A stretch of 64,000 nucleotides of DNA from Dasyornis broadbenti. Its lineage: Eukaryota; Chordata; Aves; Passeriformes; Dasyornithidae. The translations under genes were made by a program, and so were the position numbers. Below the pieces are notes generated by a model that saw nothing but the letters and a program-made list of their open reading frames with translations, was not told the DNA's origin and made no database searches. The stretch spans positions 317,145 to 381,144 of the forward strand of contig VZRN01002192.1 in the NCBI GenBank assembly GCA_013397935.1, in the 5' to 3' direction. Shown piece after piece: positions 61,261 through 64,000 of this stretch; the first letter of the stretch is position 1; each line of letters begins with the position of its first letter.

Positions 61261-64000
61261 TCGCGGCTCCCACGGAGAGGTAGGTTGAGGTTACTGTCCC
61301 TACTCTCTGGGATACTGAAGCATGCACCTCGCTTCAAGAGTGATAGTGCACCTTGTTGTGACAGGACAATACACATCGTCAAGTTCAAACATGTCCTGAA
61401 TGCCTAGCCAAACTTAGCCTAAATCCTTCTTGTATATCAGGTTTGAGGCGATAATAAAACAAGCTTAGTCTGCAAACTTTTTTTTTTTTTTTACTCTGTT
61501 TGCTCAGTATCTGTTAACCAGGGCAGGATGCTCTGACTTTGATGGTTTTCTTACTCACCACCAAAGACTTGAGACCTGATCCCTCAGACTGTGTTTCTCT
61601 GCTGGGAGGGCGGGTCTAAGCTGCTGTCTTTTTTCCATGAACTACCTTTATGGCACCTGTCTTCCCTGTGCAATGCAAACACCAATGTTGAAGATCGAGG
61701 CATGACCTATGGAAATTGCAAAACTCAGTTTTCTTTTCCAACTCTGAGTGCTCCTCTGCCTGAGTAGCTCTGGTTCATCTGTGGGGGTCCAGAGGTTGCT
61801 CTGGACTATGCTGTACCTGCCACTGGGAATCACTGAAGGGCAGAAATGTCCCACATTGGTGATACACTGCTAACTGGTCGACAGTGAAGGGTGAATAATC
61901 AAGCTGAATACTTCACCATTTCATTTTGATGTCATTGATAAAATAATTATTTTTAAAAATACTTAAAAATAGAAAACACTCAACCCAATTAAGGCCTCTT
62001 ATCCTGCTTCAGTCTTCTGCATTAATTTTTAATACTCAGATACCTTTACATAACTGGCAAGTGTTCAATGCACTATATTTACTCTCTGATCAAGATTTTT
62101 TCCTTTCTCTAACACGTATCTTCAGGTACCCTATGCACATACTTATGTGGGTGCTTAGTTCCTGCTCAGTTCTCAGTTAGTGACTAAGAAGGAGGAGATG
62201 GTTGAAGGGAGATTGTGAAGGATAGAGGAGAGAAATTAAGTACAACTGCTGCCTGTGTTTACAGAATGAGGTTCACAGGATTATGTGTCTCAGAGAAACT
62301 TAATAAGATTCTGTGAGTACGTGATGTACTCTACTGTCTTGTGTGCATAAGAGATGCACACAGGTCTTGACACTCATATTTATTCATAAAGGATTCTGAA
62401 ATGGCATGATTTTAAATATAGCCTCAAATCCAAGGATAGTAATAAGGATGGAGGATGATAGTGGAGCCTGATGCCTTAATTAATGCAAAGGCTAACCCTG
62501 ATTTTTGAGAAATGGCAAGTTCTTCTGCCTACACCCTTGCTACTGCCATCCTCTGATGTGTAGAAAGGTGTGAATCCTTGGCCAGAATGCAAAGAAATAG
62601 TGCAGCCTTAGTCTGGTTGCACACTGCTGTTAGTGGGTAGAATAAACATCCATCTGCTACCTTTTTTTATATCCTTCCTGCCATTCCCATGATCTAAGGA
62701 TGTGTTGTTTATCCGTGCTGCTTAGCTTCCTTCTCCTTCAACTCTTTCTTTGATTCCCTCTGTGAGGGATGTGGGAATGCCTGTAATAACTTTTATGAAT
62801 ATTATATGTTCCATCTGCTTTTTGGAGTGTTGTTGGAGTGCTTACAATATTGCAAGGGGTTAATTCCAGAGGCCTCTCATCTCCGAGGAAAGGAAATATG
62901 TTGGGATAGTAGACCTGGTGATCAATTTACTGAACAGGCAAGACAGGCAATGACTTCATGTTTTAACTCCCTTCGCTTTGGGTCTGGAGTATTGAGGACG
63001 ATAATGTGGTGAAAAACAAAGCTATAGAACAGGAGAAAGAAAAATTTCCCTGAGTGGGAAAGTAGAAACAAGCCAAATTTGAGTTTGAGGACTCAGGGAT
63101 GACAACTACCATGATCCACGTCCACCTCTGCCTCTTTCAGTGCCAGGAGCCACCTGAAATGCAGACCAATATTATTTGTGGGTCTTTAACCTTCATTTAA
63201 ATTAAAAACATCCCCTCATCATCCCATAGTTGTTCTCTCTTTTTTGGTTACTTGGCACCCTTCTGTTTTTGTTTCTTAACATACAAAGTTTTTCATGTTT
63301 TCAGCACTTTCTACATTTTTGTCTGGCTTCATACGGCTCCTCAAAACCAACAACTTCCAGAAATATTACTTGAATATTAGTCCAGTTTCTTGCCTTATCT
63401 CCATCTTTTTGTATGAGTCTTTATCTTACTTTAGGTTACACAGTACTTCAAAGAGGAATTGCATTAGCCTTGAATTTATTTTTTCATAAACTTTTGTTAG
63501 TCACTGTTTCTTCAACATTTTGTTTTCTCACCTATGGTTTTAATTGATCATAATATATCAGTTAGCTTTTACATGCTTCCCACATGGATATATGGGTATA
63601 TCCATGCCTGTGGATTGCAAGTTTGCTGCTTGGCTTACAATGTAAGGAAAGCTGTTAAGAGTCCAATTTTGGTCAACTAGTGCTAAAGAGTAAGTAGTAC
63701 ACAATTAAAATACTGTTATTTCTTGGTGGCTAAAAAACTATTGACAGTCTCTTTCAAATATATGTTATGCAGCACATCTGAAATACATGCAAAGTGTGTC
63801 TTGAGACACCTTTCAAAGTGCATCTTGCTTGCTATGATTAAGCGATTTAGGGAGCAGATAATAAGACCCATCATTTTACCACTGATTTGTGACAGATACA
63901 GCAGAACAGTTTGACTCTGTGTATGGAAATGAAAATGATGCTGACCCCACAAAGCATTATCTGTGCAGCAATGCACAGGCTGTACTTTGCAGGTGGGCAC
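61261..64000. other. Right-edge non-coding stretch
   Basis: A T-run is at 61478-61492. No repeat family, splice-supported exon or RNA gene was recognised. The open frames near the right end (63716-64000, both strands) are short and unsupported. Confidence 0.4.

Overview
The window looks like a gene-poor stretch of a bird nuclear genome. It is AT-rich, has no operon-like ORFs, and its only clearly recognisable interspersed repeats are truncated CR1 LINE 3' ends (three copies, near 8.7, 21.4 and 44.3 kb) that finish in the CR1-type octamer tail (variants of ATTCTGTG/ATTCTATG). A tRNA-derived MIR-type SINE relic lies near 44.6 kb. There are no Alu, B1 or L1 elements. Another sauropsid is possible; a bird is the best fit. 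Three assembly flaws are present: 29 Ns inside poly-T at 20965-20993, and single Ns at 27307 and 39373.

No gene could be recognised by product. None of the long single ORFs looks like a gene. What can be seen are short open segments bounded by good splice sites. On the + strand there are two, at 2195-2309 and 8306-8409, with compatible phases (2 to 0, then 0 to 2). On the - strand a string of candidate exons runs from about 49.6 kb down to a stop codon at 17724 with an AATAAA 135 bases beyond it (49553-49618, 44391-44465, 40977-41070, 32576-32632, 27398-27461, 24261-24302, 22727-22778, 21111-21190, 18900-19078, 17724-17778). The last four join in frame. The whole chain has one missing phase link, between 24.3 and 22.8 kb. 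If both models are right they are two convergent genes whose 3' ends face each other between about 8.4 and 17.6 kb. These models were found by eye, and a sequence this long also gives decoy splice pairs, so they are hypotheses.

Region by region: 0-2.2 kb holds nothing clear; 2.2-8.4 kb has the two + strand exon candidates; 8.7 kb has a CR1; 9.9 kb has a foldback repeat; 10.98-11.28 kb is the only CpG island, with a + strand ATG followed by a consensus splice donor; 11.3-17.5 kb is AT-rich non-coding; 17.5-27.5 kb is the 3' part of the - strand model plus a CR1 and the gap; 27.5-49.6 kb holds scattered - strand exon candidates, hairpins, a CR1 and a MIR; 49.6-64 kb has no convincing exon. Its parts at 57.9-58.5 and 60.3-61.2 kb have the repeat-free, TAAT/ATTA-rich look of conserved regulatory DNA. 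No virus, CRISPR, rRNA, tRNA or known miRNA was found.
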